Assembly: GCA_038025085.1 (NCBI GenBank)
Contig: CM076144.1
Location: forward strand, 16,517,501 to 16,581,500
Source of the DNA: Tetragonia tetragonoides
Taxonomy: Eukaryota; Streptophyta; Magnoliopsida; Caryophyllales; Aizoaceae
DNA length: 64,000 bases
Direction: 5' to 3'
Part shown: in pieces, positions 22,518 to 34,550 of the stretch
How positions within the stretch are numbered: position 1 is the stretch's first letter
Layout: the number at the start of each line of letters is the position of its first letter
The notes under the pieces: model-generated
Seen by the model: only the letters and a program-made list of their open reading frames with translations
Told to the model about the DNA's origin: nothing
Databases searched by the model: none
Translations under genes and position numbers: made by a program

Positions 22518-23867
22518 GATTTTATTAAAAGACTGTTAATTTTTTCGCTAGGAAAATAAAATATGGAATATGTGTCGAATCTTTATAAGAGTTAATGTTA
22601 CTCCCTCTGTTCGTAGTTAAGGCGTCGAATGTTTTTTGCCCACAACCATCATAATAAATGGTACTCCCCTAGTCCCTTCAGAAAAGAAAAACGCCATATA
22701 CTCCTATGTAGGTATGTTATGCCTGTTTTATATGTAAAAGTATTTTTTTTAGTTAAAAATCATATTATGCGAAGAAAGCCCCTATTATGAATTAAAAGAA
22801 AATGTATGCAACAAATAGATCATCCATATCGAGCCATCACTCTGAGAAGGACATAATGTGTCCCTTGTTAATGTCGACTGTACCCACTGTTTAAGAGAAT
22901 ACAAGTCATTCATACTTTAAACGAGGGCGTGAAATCGTCGCCCACACAAAATTTGGTAGGAAGAGTTCATATCATGTAGATATCCGGGCCACAACCAAAA
23001 GTATTGTTCAAGGTTTTTCTAAGGAAGAAAGAAAAGTATTTTTAAGGAAGATCTTGAAGGCGTTGCTCGTCCTCGGATGATTAGGATTTCGTAGTTTTGG
23101 TTTATTTTGTGTTTTTTGTTTTAGAGGCTACGTCCCCACACTCTCACCAAAAAAAAAAAAAAAATTGTAACATCACTTGGACTCCATGAATATGGTCTAT
23201 TTTATTTTTTTTGGTGCTAAGGTCTATAACAATATATACCATTGCTTTATTATTTATATCGTTATATAAAAAACAAATGATCTTTTATATCTTATCTGAT
23301 AGTTTTCTTTCATGTGATTTATTAAATGATCAGTACTATTGTCATACACAAAAACTTCTAGAAGCCGATCTTTTTGTAACTTTTGGTGAGACAGGGGTCA
23401 CTTTTCAATGAAACAAGGGTCACTGCTCACCATAAGTGACCCCTACATTTCTAAAAAGTAACCCCAAATTTGTGTGAGTTGGTCTTACACAAGACTTGCT
23501 ATTGTTTGTTAGCTATTTTTTGCTAATTTAATTTCTTAAACAATATTCATTACTCATTGTTTATTAACTTGAACATAGTTATTTATCTAGCTCTGAAATT
23601 ATAAAAAAAAAACCTTATTTACCACATCACGTTAATCCTGTAACTACAGTATGTAATATTATATACCGTTATATTTTTAATTTATATCACTGCCGTAAGA
23701 AAGTGTTGTATTGTTTCACTTATAATACGTCTTTCATATCATTTGTATTGTGCTAGAGTTGTCAAAAGTTGACCCAATCCTCGTTATAGATGTCCCCTCT
23801 TTTAAAGAAATAACGGCTATTCAATTTTATTTTTATTTTTTCGAGCAACAATATTTTTTCATATAAT
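22518..23867. other. AT-rich intergenic sequence
   Basis: No gene recognised. Fragments resembling Stowaway MITE ends (TACTCCCTCTGTTCG near 22600 and TACTCCCCTAGTCCC near 22662) suggest eroded or nested MITEs, but no paired end was found. Confidence 0.4.
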
Positions 23868-23939
23868 CAGGAATGTGGGATTCGAACCAACGTCTTTTGT
23901 GCCATAGCACAATTGCTCTACCATTTGAGCTGATAGGCT
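23868..23939 (-). repeat. tRNA-like sequence, copy 4 (degraded)
   Basis: Reverse-strand copy of the family at 22007-22517. The B box GGTTCGAATCC and the A-box region are present, but the 3' side of the acceptor stem is lost (ATTCCTG instead of ATAGGCT). The downstream 'TTTTGGTTTTCGAAG' side matches the flank of the other copies. Confidence 0.55.
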
Positions 23940-26539
23940 TCGAAAACCAATACTATATATGTAATAAATACTAGGATTTTTGGAAGGCTAATTTTTTTAT
24001 TTATTTATAGAAACGTAGGGATTTTATTAAATAGCTAGGAAATTACACAAGTCCACATTTGTCAACAATATTTTCCGGCATCTCATCCGACCAAAAGGTT
24101 GGGGGTTCGAATCTTGCGAATGGAAAAACTACTTATTGGGAGCATTTTACACTCTAATAAACCGATCTTGTGCGAACATGATTAATCTTGGCCCAAATAA
24201 GGACTCAAGGTGAACCCTGTAGTAAACAAAAAAAAAAAGCATAAAATTCTATACCCTAATTAAAAGCAAAGTACAGTAAATGGTAAGTTAATTTGTTGTT
24301 TACATTTTGAATATAGCAAGTATTGTTTCCCCTCCTCTTTTAAATTAGGCAGATCCATGTGTAATGAATCTTAACATGCGCCCTTAGAACACATATTAGA
24401 AAAACTCTTATTCAAAACAGCATAAATTTAAAACATACAGTATATATAATCACTACACCATATTTGTTTCTCTAATTACGGTATTATTTGTTAGTGTGAA
24501 ATCTACGGCATGTATAAATGTCAATGAGTTGCTCCGTTTTCATATGTGACGCACAAATTCCGCACGAAACACACAAGTCATATAACAAAACCATGTAATT
24601 ATTGTGAGAGTCTTGGGCAAGATTTAAAGCCTTGCAACGTTATAATGAATAAAGATGTAGTTATTCTAATAAGGTTATAGGGATCTAATCATCAATGACC
24701 GAAGGATTATGGGTGTAGTGTATGGGGTTGGATGTAGCATTAGGGTTACTTTAAGTTAATTATAATTAGTGCAGCTTCCATGCAGAAATTTCAAAACGAA
24801 ACAAGTGAGAGTATTTCTTAAATACTAATACGCATTGCGAAAAAAAATACAGGTTAAATTATATTTATATCATTATAAGACAACATTGTATTGATTTTGT
24901 ATTACTCATACCGTTATATAACAGTATAATATATTACTAGATAACAGTATAAATATTATCATATCAATATATTATTTACAATAAGTCTCTCATCATGCGA
25001 CCTCAAAGTGAGGTCGCCTCTATAACCAAGCATGACATCAGTATGACGTCATGTTTGTATGAGTGGCCCTACCTTGAGGTCGCCTCATACGAATTTTTGT
25101 GTATTATATATATTTGGTTGGTGCTCAGTTCCCAAGCTATAGCTTTGAATCATAATCACTAGGCTACAGTTAATCTTTATCTTTATCTGTGCAATTTATT
25201 TATATTAGTCACTAGTGTATTCAGTAAATTATATTTATCATATAAATATCACAAAAAATGGTAAGTTTATGATGCTACCTTAATCTTGAATCATTAAACC
25301 TACCATGTGTAACATAGTACTATCAACAAATAAAAGATCTACCATGTGTGTACTTAGCATTAGAATAATTATTAGAAGATAAAGGTTTATCAAGACGAAA
25401 ATCTATTAGGTAAAACTTTGAATTGTGAACATGTTTAATAAACAAAATCTCTTACAATTTTTTTACGACATGTATAATGCCAACGAGCTACTACACTTCA
25501 CAAATAGAAACGCACAGATTTCACACGAAATATCAAGTCATGTAACAAAATCATATAATTGTTGTGAGAAGTCTGTAATGATGTCTGAACTGTGCGATTT
25601 GTGAATTTTTTTTGCAACTTGACGTCATCGTGATCTCCTTGCTCAGGCGAAGACTCCGGATTGACCTATTTTATGTTCAACCTGTTGTTATTTTGAAAGA
25701 ATTTTGTTTACAAAAAAAAAAAAATACTCCAGTGATGAGCCCTTCTAAGAATCAATACATTTAAAAGAAAACGTATGCAAGAAATGGGTCGCATCAAAGT
25801 ACTTCGCAGTGAGAATGTTAATGTCTCCCCTGTTAATGTTGGATGCACCCATTGCATAACAGAATACATGACAAATCACACTTTAAAGATAAATGTGGTT
25901 TCTCAAAAAAAAAAAAAAAAAAAAAATACTATTTATCATCCAACATCACTTGAACTCCATGAATTTTTTTTTATATGGTCTATAATAATATATACCATTT
26001 CTTTATTAATTATACTATTATAATAAGAAAATATTGACTTCATTAATAAATTTATTTTATTTGGCAAAACAAAATAATTTCTTTTTTATATGGTCTATGA
26101 TGATTGTGGGTTAAAGAAAATTTTAAAAAAGTAATGATTGCATAAAGTTTTACTTAATGATTTGGTTGGGTCATCTTCATTTGGTTTTGGGTAGTTGGTC
26201 TTCTTAGAAAAAACATGGTTGAGTACCTATTTTAATAAATTTATTTTTAATAACAATTTATTAGTTAAAATAACAATATTTTTATTTCCTATAATAGTAT
26301 TTATCAATGTGATGAGAAATTGATGCTTGAATTCCTAAAATCGATTAAGGTGTGTAGTAATTTGAGTAGCATTGCCTAAATATAATATATATCCAAAACA
26401 AAATAGGCGTAAGTTGTTTTTAAGGACCGACACCTATAGCCTGATTATAGTCGTTCACTCTTTTAAAAAACCGACGACTATTTTAATTTTATTTTTATTT
26501 TTTTCCAGCAACAAAATATTATTATTTTTTAATAAAATC
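23940..26539. other. AT-rich intergenic sequence with a possible SINE remnant
   Basis: No gene recognised. Between about 24060 and 24238 a B-box-like GGTTCGAATC is followed by an A-rich tail, which may be a decayed tRNA-derived SINE. At 24997-25017 GCGACCTCA-AAG-TGAGGTCGC is a perfect inverted repeat, and TGAGGTCGCCTC recurs at 25075. Near-identical stretches at 22795-22930 and 25760-25890 (for example AATGTATGCAA/AACGTATGCAA, then GAATACA) suggest an old dispersed repeat. Confidence 0.4.
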
Positions 26540-26611
26540 AGCCTATGTGGGATTCGAACCCACGTCTTTTGTGCAATAGCACAGTTACTCTACCATCTGA
26601 GCTAATAGGCT
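26540..26611 (-). repeat. tRNA-like sequence, copy 5
   Basis: Reverse-strand copy with a perfect AGCCTAT/ATAGGCT acceptor stem, an intact D-stem (GCTC/GAGT with one wobble) and the consensus B box. The downstream GATTTTATT flank matches copies 2 and 3, so the repeated unit is longer than the tRNA-like part. Confidence 0.65.
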
Positions 26612-27149
26612 TCGAAAAGTAATACTATATATGTAATAAATACTACGGACTGTACGGAGTAGAATTTTTGGAAGTCAAATATCATTATTATACTATAATA
26701 TTAAGTGGAATACTACATAGTTTCTGTCTCCTGTGAGAAATTTTAGAACTGCAATTTTTTTTTGGAAAAGAAATGATTTGCTTTTCCAGATTGGAAGTAT
26801 TACACCTATATCTGCTGTTACGACTCTAGCAGATAGTGAGATAGGACACCCCACCCTTAATACAACATACTCATAGCTTTTCTGTAAATAGCAACATGAC
26901 AAGCTAGCTAAGAACACTAACAGTAATAATTAAAGGTAGTGGACATTAAGTTTCTAAGTCTGATATTCCAAGTTGCTGGGGCACGAACATGAAGCTGATT
27001 GATGACAAGTGCAAATTTAATCGTATTGAAACCAGAACAGAGCAATATATTCATTGTATACTAAAAAAAAAGGGACATGACTGACTTGCCAATAAATTTC
27101 ATTTTTACCAAAGGTGAGCCTCAAGTGACAGAGAGGTTCAAATTCTAGG
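26612..27149. other. No recognisable feature
   Basis: AT-rich sequence between the last tRNA-like copy and the gypsy element. No exon or transposon end could be supported. Confidence 0.5.
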
Positions 27150-27154
27150 AATAG

Positions 27155-27665
27155 TGTCACGGTCCGCCTTTTTTAGTTGCGGGACGTGCGGCGCACTCTT
27201 GTCTCCTAGCGGCAAGAGTGCCAGCCGTGCACAAGGAACGTCTTTGATGTATCCGTGGACACAAGAGAGTGAGGGAGGGACTGAGTTTGAGAGAGGGGTT
27301 GAATGATGCACGCAATCAACACAGTTTAACAACAACAAGCATTGACATCAATACATCGATATGGAGGACTACTTCTCCCATAAAGAGTCTTAAAAGGTTT
27401 ATTCATTCTGACAGGAGTATACATCAAGAGTGCATAACTTTCATACTCGACATCTACTCCTAAAAGTAAAAGAACTAGAAAGCTTAAAGACATATCCAAG
27501 GGTCGACACATAGGAAGCGCCTTAGAGACATTTTACTAGGGAACTAGAAAGCGTAAAGAAAGCGTAAAGACATGTCCAAGGATCAACACGCAGGAAGCGC
27601 CTTAGAGACATGTTACATTACAAGGAAAGTTGTAAATTACAAGGTGTGAGGGGCGGAACCTAACA
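27155..27665 (-). repeat. 3' LTR of gypsy element
   Basis: 511 bases. On the minus strand it starts TGTTAGGTTCCGCCCC and ends GGACCGTGACA. It contains two imperfect tandem units around GACATGTCCAAGG (about 27485-27605). It pairs with 32147-32655. Confidence 0.95.
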
Positions 27666-27677
27666 TTCTCCCCCACT
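27666..27677 (-). promoter_or_regulatory. Polypurine tract of gypsy element
   Basis: AGTGGGGGAGAA on the minus strand lies immediately before the 3' LTR. Confidence 0.8.
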
Positions 27678-27706
27678 AAAGTTGTCGACGTCCTCGGCGA
27701 CGTGAT

Positions 27707-29029
27707 TCAGTCATCAAGTGTCGGGGACGACTTGGTGCGGATGTTGGCCCGAGTAGGCTTGTTGCGGGCGGAATCTTCTGGGTCTGGATGATACGGCTTC
27801 AAGCGACTCACATGAAAGACCGGGTGTACTTTCATCCAAGTCGGGGATTCCACTTTGTAAGCCGTACTTCCCACCTTTTTGGTGATAAGGATGGGGCCTT
27901 CATATTTGCGGACTAACCGCTTGTCGCTTCCTCTCAGGAATCTCATCTGCTCTGGGAGGATCTTCACCATCACTAGGTCTCCCACTTCGAACTCCAGTAG
28001 CCTTCTCTTCTGATCGGCCCATTTCTTCATGTGCTTCGAAGCCTTTTCTAGGTAACTCCGAGCAATGTCGGTGTTTTGCTTCCATTCTCTGGTGAACTCA
28101 TATGCCTTCTTGCTTCGGCCCTTGTAATGATCATCCACAGTGTGCGGTAAGAGAGGTTGTTGTCCCGTGACAACTTCGAAGGGACTCCTGTTGGACGAGG
28201 AGCTCTTCTGAGAATTGAAGCAGAGTTGGGCTACATCTAGTAGTCTCACCCACTCTCTCTGGTTGGCGCTCACAAAGTGTCGAAGGTATTCTTCGAGGAG
28301 CCCGTTGAATCTTTCTGTCTGTCCGTTTGTCTGGGGATGGTATGCTGAAGACATGCTCACCTCTAACCCAAGAAGCTTGAAGAGTTCACCCCAAAAGATA
28401 CCTGTGAACCGAGGGTCTGGGTCACTCATAATGCTCCTAGGTAGCCCCCAGTACTTGACAATGTATTTGAAGAAGAGGACGACTGTCTCTTCTGCTCCAG
28501 TAACTTTCGGCATAGGGATGAAAGTGACATACTTCGAGAATCGATCCACTATCACCATAATAGCGGACAAGGGTCCGACCTTCGATAACACGTTGATGAA
28601 GTCCATGGAGACACTCTCCCATGGTCTCGTCGGCACTGCGAGTGGACTTAGTAGGCCGCCCTGCTTGAGTCGATCCGGCTTGTCTTGCTGACACACGAGA
28701 CACGTCCGAGTGTAGCTCATTACGTCGTCCTTCATCTGGGGCCAGAAGTACCCTTGTTTTAGCAAGCTCAAGGTTCGCTGCCACCCCGGATGTCCTGCCC
28801 AAAGGGTGTCATGACATTCACTCAGCAATTTCCTCCGAATGCCCTCAGCCCTGGGAACATACAACCTATGTCCCTTTGTGAAGATAAGGCCATCTTCTAC
28901 CCAAAACCGTCTCGTTTTCCCTTCTTTAATGAGCTGTTGGATGGTCTTTGCCATCGCATCTTGACCTAGGTGTTGCTTGATCTGGTTGCGGATCGTAGTG
29001 GTCACTAGACTTGTTGACAAGTGAGCCAA
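27707..29029 (-). pseudogene. Gypsy integrase region
   Basis: An open segment of 441 codons that follows the RNase H region in the same frame, after a TAA at 29032-29030. It has the HHCC zinc-binding domain (ending CLVCQQDK), core aspartates in SMDFINVL and SDPDPRF, and a glutamate in PQTNGQTERFNG. The C-terminal GPILITKKVGSTAYKVE and HPVFHVSRLKPYH blocks are typical of gypsy integrases. The domain is complete, so the only visible defect here is the upstream stop. Without readthrough it would not be made as part of Pol. Confidence 0.9.
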
Positions 29030-30103
29030 TTACTTCAAGGTAGCAAGGTCAGCCCGACGACTGAGAGCATCCGCGACCTTGTTGTTGACCCCAGGTCTGT
29101 ATGTAAAATCCACATCAAATTCCGCCAAGGATTCCTGCCACCAAGCTTGTCGACCAGTGAGTCTTGGTTGGGTCAAGAAGTGGCTCGCCGCCATGTTGTC
29201 TGTGCGAACGAGGAACTTCGAACCCAAAAGGTAGTGTCTCCAGACCCTTAAGCAATGTACAATTTCTAGTAACTCCTTCTCTTGGGTGGCATACCGCCTC
29301 TCGGCCCCATTCAGCTTGCGGCTCTCAAAAGCAACCGGGTGGCCTTCTTGAAGTAGTACTCCTCCGAGGGCGAAGTATGAGGCATCCGTCTCGACTTCAA
29401 AGGGTTTTGTGACATCGGGGAGAGCCAATACCGATTCTTTGGTTACCAACTTCTTCAACTTTTCAAACGCCTCCATCTGTGATTTGGTCCAATTCCAACC
29501 TTCACACTTCTTAAGCAAGTCTGTGAGGGGAGCCACAATACTAGAATACCCTGCAATGAAGCGCCGGTAGTAATTAGCAAGGCCAAGGAAGGAACAGAGC
29601 TCAGAGACATTCTTCGGAGGCTGCCACTCCTTGATGGCAGAGACTTTCTTCGGATCCATGCGCATCTTCCCCTTTCCTACAAAGTGACCAAGGAAACTAA
29701 TTTCCTCTTGTGCAAATGAGCACTTCTCTGCCTTCACGAAGAGGTGGTGCTCGCGTAACTTCTCGAACACCAGTCTTAAGTGTTCCAAGTGTTTGCTCAT
29801 GGTCTTGCTATAGATCACAATATCATCAAGGTATACCACCACGAACTTATCCAAGTACCCGTGGAAGACATGGTTCATCAAGGTGCAGAATGTTGCCGGA
29901 GCATTCGTTAGCCCAAAGGGCATCACTAACCATTCAAAAGCTCCATATCTCGTCACACAAGATGTCTTCGGCTCGTCCCCTTCCGATATACAAACTTGAT
30001 GGTATCTCGACCTCAATTCAAGCTTCGTGAAGTATACCGCATCGCCGAGCTGATCGAACAAGTCAGCAATCAACGGAATAGGATAGTGATTCCTCACCGT
30101 CAA
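29030..30103 (-). pseudogene. Gypsy reverse transcriptase and RNase H region
   Basis: Open segment with the reverse transcriptase palm (YLDDIVIYS) and the following SFLGHFVG and YYRRFI blocks, then RNase H (VETDASYFALGGVL, RTDNMAASHFL, KVADALSRRADL). It ends in TAA just after the RNase H domain. Relative to the family, the palm has some changed residues (for example LELRSRYHQV where DL.SGYHQ is usual). The 5' part of the reverse transcriptase lies in another frame at 30444-30100, so at least one frameshift separates them. Confidence 0.92.
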
Positions 30104-30444
30104 CTTGTTGAGTGCCCGATAGTCAATACACAGCCGGAGAGTCCCATCTTGCTTTTTTTGGACAACATCGGAGCTCCGTAGGGCGCTTTGGACGGTCGGA
30201 TGAATCCTCCTTTCAAGAGCCCATCCAACTGTTTTCTCAGTTCAGCCAGTTCGGGAGGTGCCATCTTGTAAGGACTACGAGCGGGTGGCACGGCTCCCGG
30301 GATCAGCTCGATCTGATGATCGACGGATCGGCGAGGAGGGAGGACTTGGGGTAGGTCATCAGGCAAGATGTCCTTGAATCCCTCAAGCAGTCTCGCTACT
30401 TCCGGAGGAGTGGTCTCATCTTTAAAATCTTCCTTCATTGACAA
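30100..30444 (-). pseudogene. Gypsy reverse transcriptase, N-terminal part, frame-shifted
   Basis: Encodes the segment from a DILPDDLP motif through PPELAELRKQL and FIRPSKAPYGAP, the usual entrance to gypsy reverse transcriptases. After GAP the frame is lost near a run of seven A (minus strand, about 30160-30150), and the continuing reading is found one frame over at 30103. Confidence 0.85.
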
Positions 30445-30699
30445 AGTAGCCAGGAACGACTGTTCACATATTTGAAGTCCCTTCTCAAATTACATCAACG
30501 AGAGCATATGTCCCCGTTTACTCTCAACCTTCACGTTCGACGCTTTCACCAGACACGGGCTGTCACCCATCCATCAACAATAAGGAATTCAAATGTGGCA
30601 TGGGTGCCGCTTTAGACGTGCGGAGGAAGTCCATACCCGATACCATCTTGAAATCATCTAGTGGAGTCACCGTAAGGTCCAATCGACCACTCCACTCTC

Positions 30700-30990
30700 C
30701 TATCCGAGTGAGGACTCCCTTGGAAATCCATGGATAGGTCTTGCTGCCGAGTTCACGGCCTTCATGCTGCCGCCTGCGCGGTCTAGCTTCAGTACCAATC
30801 TCTCTGCTTCGGTACCGGCCACAAAGTTATGGGTGGCACCGGTGTCAACCATTGCTCGAGTACTACGTCCATTGATCACTAAGTCGACGTACATGAGCTC
30901 CGTCGACTTTGGTTTTAGGGATGTCTCATCACCCCTCAGGGCGCCCAGTAAATGAACAGCTCCCATGTGTGGTATTTCATCATTATCCAT
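30700..30990 (-). pseudogene. Gypsy aspartic protease region
   Basis: Contains AMVDTGATHNFV, the DTGA catalytic motif of retroviral-type proteases, preceded by MYVDLVINGRSTR. It is in a different frame from gag and overlaps its end by 55 bases. The stretch between it and the reverse transcriptase (30445-30699) has no continuous frame. Confidence 0.85.
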
Positions 30991-32081
30991 TTCATGTTCC
31001 TGCTCGTCTCTCCTTCGTTGGTGCCATCAGACTCCACAGACATCTTAGATAGATTCTGCTGGAGGGCACTCAAGTCTCGATGAGGGCACTCGGTGTGTTT
31101 GTGTGGCCCTTTGTAGTTGAAGTAACTTAACTTCGACGACCATCTTGTCATGGACGACTCTGTCCGATTGAACGATGAGGTCGCACCTGGGGGCCGGTAA
31201 GGTGCCGGTCTAGGGGCTCCACCTCCACCGTTCCCATATCTACTATTGCCACCGTTGTAGTTACCCCCGTTGTAGTTTCGAGAGTTGTTCGAGCCTGTCT
31301 GAGAGCCAGTCGGCCCTGCTCGGTTCGCAACTAAACTTGGCCCTGTTGGCCCTTTCCTTGGTGGGGTCTCTTTCCCTAGCTGGTTGTCGAAGAGCCGTTC
31401 AGCCACGCTTATAGCAGCCGACAAGGTATCTAGCTTTTGTCTCTTCAACTCAAGTTGAGCCCACTCTTTCAGCCCATCGATGAAATTGAATATACGATCC
31501 TTGTCGCTCAAGTCCCTGATCTCCAGCATGCACGCCGAGTACTCCTTCACATAGTCTCGGATGGTCCCCGTGTGCTTGATGGTCTTTAACTTCCTTCGAG
31601 CAATGAACTCAGTGTTCTCCGAGTAGAACTGGTCGTTAAGTTCCTTCTTGAACTCTTCCCATGTGTCTATTTTCAGAGTTTTGGCTTCGATCTCGGCATA
31701 CTTCGAACGCCACCACAATTTCGCGTCATCCACTAGGTACATGACCGCGGTGTCAACCTTCTGGTCCTTTTCCATTCCACTGACTCGGAAGTATTGTTCT
31801 AGGTCGAAGACAAAATTGTCTACTTCCTTGGAGTCTCTAGCTCCACTGTAGGTCCGGGGCTGAGGGGGCTTCACCCGTCTCGACCCTGATCCACCACTAC
31901 CGCTAGCAACAGCCCGGTTGATCGTAGCACACTGATCCCACAACACTTGGAGTTGATTGTGGATGTGGTCAAGCTCCTCCCGCAAGCTTGCGGAGAATAT
32001 ATCATGCACTTGGGCCTCCAATGCATCGATCCGGGCATCCGACCCGATCACAAGTTTCTCTAGCTCTTCCATGGTCACCAT
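30936..32081 (-). pseudogene. Gypsy gag with altered zinc knuckle
   Basis: Open for 381 codons from the ATG at 32081. The central DNFVFDLEQYFRVSG and LWWRSKYAEIEA segments are a Retrotrans_gag-type domain, followed by a G/N-rich linker. Where a CCHC knuckle is expected, the sequence reads YFNYKGPHKHTEC: the first two cysteines are tyrosines, while H and the last C remain. Such G-to-A changes fit deamination of methylated cytosines. The 3' end runs on beyond the usual frame junction. Nucleic-acid binding by this copy is probably lost. Confidence 0.9.
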
Positions 32082-32132
32082 GGTTTCGAATTCAATCTAG
32101 CAACCTTTCACTGAGAGTGCTTCTCTCGCTGC

Positions 32133-32144
32133 GCTCTGATATCA
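32133..32144 (-). promoter_or_regulatory. Primer-binding site, initiator Met tRNA type
   Basis: TGATATCAGAGC on the minus strand begins two bases from the 5' LTR. It matches the common plant initiator-Met tRNA primer site TGGTATCAGAGC at 11 of 12 positions. Confidence 0.85.
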
Positions 32145-32146
32145 AC

Positions 32147-32655
32147 TGTCAGGTCCGCCTTTTCTAGTTGCGGGACGTGCGGCGCGCTCTTGTCTCCTAG
32201 CAGCAAGAGTGCCAGCCGTACACAAGGAACGTCTTTGATGTGTCCGTGGACACAAGAGAGTGAGGGAGGGACGGAGTTTGAGAGAGGGGTTGGATGATGC
32301 ACGCAATCAACATAGTTTAACAACAACAAGCATTGACATCAATACATCGATATGGAGGACTACTTCCCCCATAAAGAGTCTTAAAAGGTTTATTCATTCT
32401 GACAGGAGTATACATCAAGAGTGCATAACTTTCATACTCGACATCTACTCCTAAAAGTAAAAGAACTAGAAAGGTTAAAGACATGTCCAAGGGTCGACAC
32501 GCAGGAAGTGCCTTAGAGACATGTTAATAGGGAACTAGAAAGCGTAAAGACATGTCCAAGGGTCAACACGCAGGAAGCGCCTTAGAGACATGTTACATTG
32601 CAATGAAAGTAAAGGAAAGCTGTAAATTACAAGGTGTGAGGGGCGGAACCTAACA
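32147..32655 (-). repeat. 5' LTR of gypsy element
   Basis: 509 bases, closely similar to 27155-27665, with small indels (for example GACCTGACA in place of GACCGTGACA at its end) and scattered substitutions. Confidence 0.95.
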
Positions 32656-32660
32656 AATAG

Positions 32661-34550
32661 CATAACACTACTAGCACTAAACGCTTGCCTCATTCCGTCA
32701 ACTTAACACAGGTAGAGATAACTACTTAAAGTGCGTGTACACTAACTCTATTAAATCCCCCCTGCCTGACCACTCACACTGTTTCATGTCAGAAACCAGA
32801 AAATAACAGGTTCAAACAGCAAAGAAGTGAATGTGAATTTAGATCCGAATATCAACCCATAAACCTGGAAAAATTCTACCATAGATGCATGCAAATTGAT
32901 TGTCCTTATTCTTTAGTGAAAATTGAAATACCAGTTAAGAACCTGATTTCTCCTTGAGTTACAGGCCTCAAAATATGCAAAGATCAAGGTCTAACACCTA
33001 AACTTCAGGTCTGAAATTCAGACATGAAAACAACTGATAAACATGACATAAATCATCCATTTAAGCTCATGAAAATGGATCTTAGATAAACTACTTTATA
33101 TCCCCACTTAAGTACTGACTTTTCTTGGTACTTCAAGCCTCATCTGACACAAAAATCATCTTCAAACAATGGATAATCATGTCTGAATTCAGACTTGAAG
33201 ACTGAATGTAAATAGTCAATTGTCATCAATTTAAGAGCCCAAAATCAGGTTATGTTGAGTGCCTTTTAAATCCTAGTTGTCTAGCTATATTTACTTGTCA
33301 CATAAGCTCATTTAGACCCTAAGGACATGCTAAAAAACATTGGATAACCAGCAGCTAATAGTCATCCAAAAGCAATACCAAAATCACCAAGACAAACCAG
33401 AATCCATTAAGAAACATGTGGTAGATGATGGATAATTGGTTATGCGGCCCCATTGCAGTTCAATTTCACACCGCGTCACAGCATAGGGACACTCTAGTGG
33501 GCAACTTTGTTTACATAGATGGTATAAAAGTATGCTACTGCCCAGCACAGATTTGAGTGTGCACACATCTTGTACTTCAAAGCACTAGCAAGTTATGAGT
33601 CCTCTCACGTCATACAAGTGATGGTCGATCAAAAGACAAGAGTCTTAACTCCATTGTGTCAGTTGAGTGTGCAAACCAACTACTTAATGACTTTATGAAG
33701 AACCAAACTCACACTTACACTTACAAACTCAACATATTAGCATTGAACTGAGCAAAGAAAGACATTTGGAAAGAAAACTCTCACTGAGTGTAAGAAATTC
33801 TAAAAGAAAAAAAAAAAAAAGGTTGCAGCTAAAATGGTCTAAAATATTGCCTAGCAAATCAAATAACTTCCAAGACTTCAATTTCTGAAATGGTCTACAA
33901 TCACATTCTTCTTAGCAGATCCAACAGAAAACTGAACACAATGTTCTTAGAGAAGCATCTCAGATAGCAAAAATAATATAGGTACTCTACCCTTTAATTT
34001 CCTTTCAATACTCACAATTCAAGCAACATATAAGATACAAGCCTAAAGGGTTTTCCTGTACATGTTTAGTTCCCTGTACATATTCAATTGAGGTATATAT
34101 ATAAGATACAGGACTAAAGGGTTTCCCTGTACATGTTTAGTTTCCTCTCCAACTCATTTACAAAGGGTTGCATTATGGATCCAAGAACAAGAGATGAACT
34201 TGGTTGGCGTGAATTTTTCATGCTAGCACCGAATGGATGGGTTTCATTTTTCATCAAACCCTATTCAATTAATTATCTTAATAGAATACATTTCCCAAGC
34301 GGCAACAGTAGCTTAATTTACTGAAATTGAACCAAAAAACTTAACAGAATTTGTGCATGACATGAAATTCGTTCATTAACCAACCCTAATTTCAAGTTTG
34401 ACAGATAGCATAGAATTGTAACCTACACTCATTCAATTCGACCTAAGAAATGGAGTCCAAATGGAGAAAATACAAAGAAAAAAGAGGAAGTGAAACAATC
34501 AACTAACATCTCAAACTCAACTATTGAACCTTAAAATTAACTACTTTATT
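32661..34550. other. No recognisable gene
   Basis: AT-rich, intron-like sequence. A segment near 34022-34062 is repeated at 34096-34143 (ATAAGATACA...CTAAAGGGTTT...CCTGTACATGTTTAGTTYCC). It may be the intron that follows the leader at 34600-34860, read on the minus strand. Confidence 0.4.

Larger units (their letters stand above)
27155..32655 (-). mobile_element. Full-length but broken Ty3/gypsy retrotransposon
   Basis: 5501 bases on the minus strand with two LTRs of 509-511 bases, a primer-binding site, a polypurine tract and a perfect AATAG target duplication (27150-27154 and 32656-32660). The order gag, protease, reverse transcriptase, RNase H, integrase is the gypsy order. The coding region is interrupted by frame changes and a stop, so the element is not autonomous. 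The integrase tail ending in a KVHPVFHVSRLKPYH-type motif suggests a chromovirus-related lineage, but no full chromodomain is visible. Confidence 0.96.
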
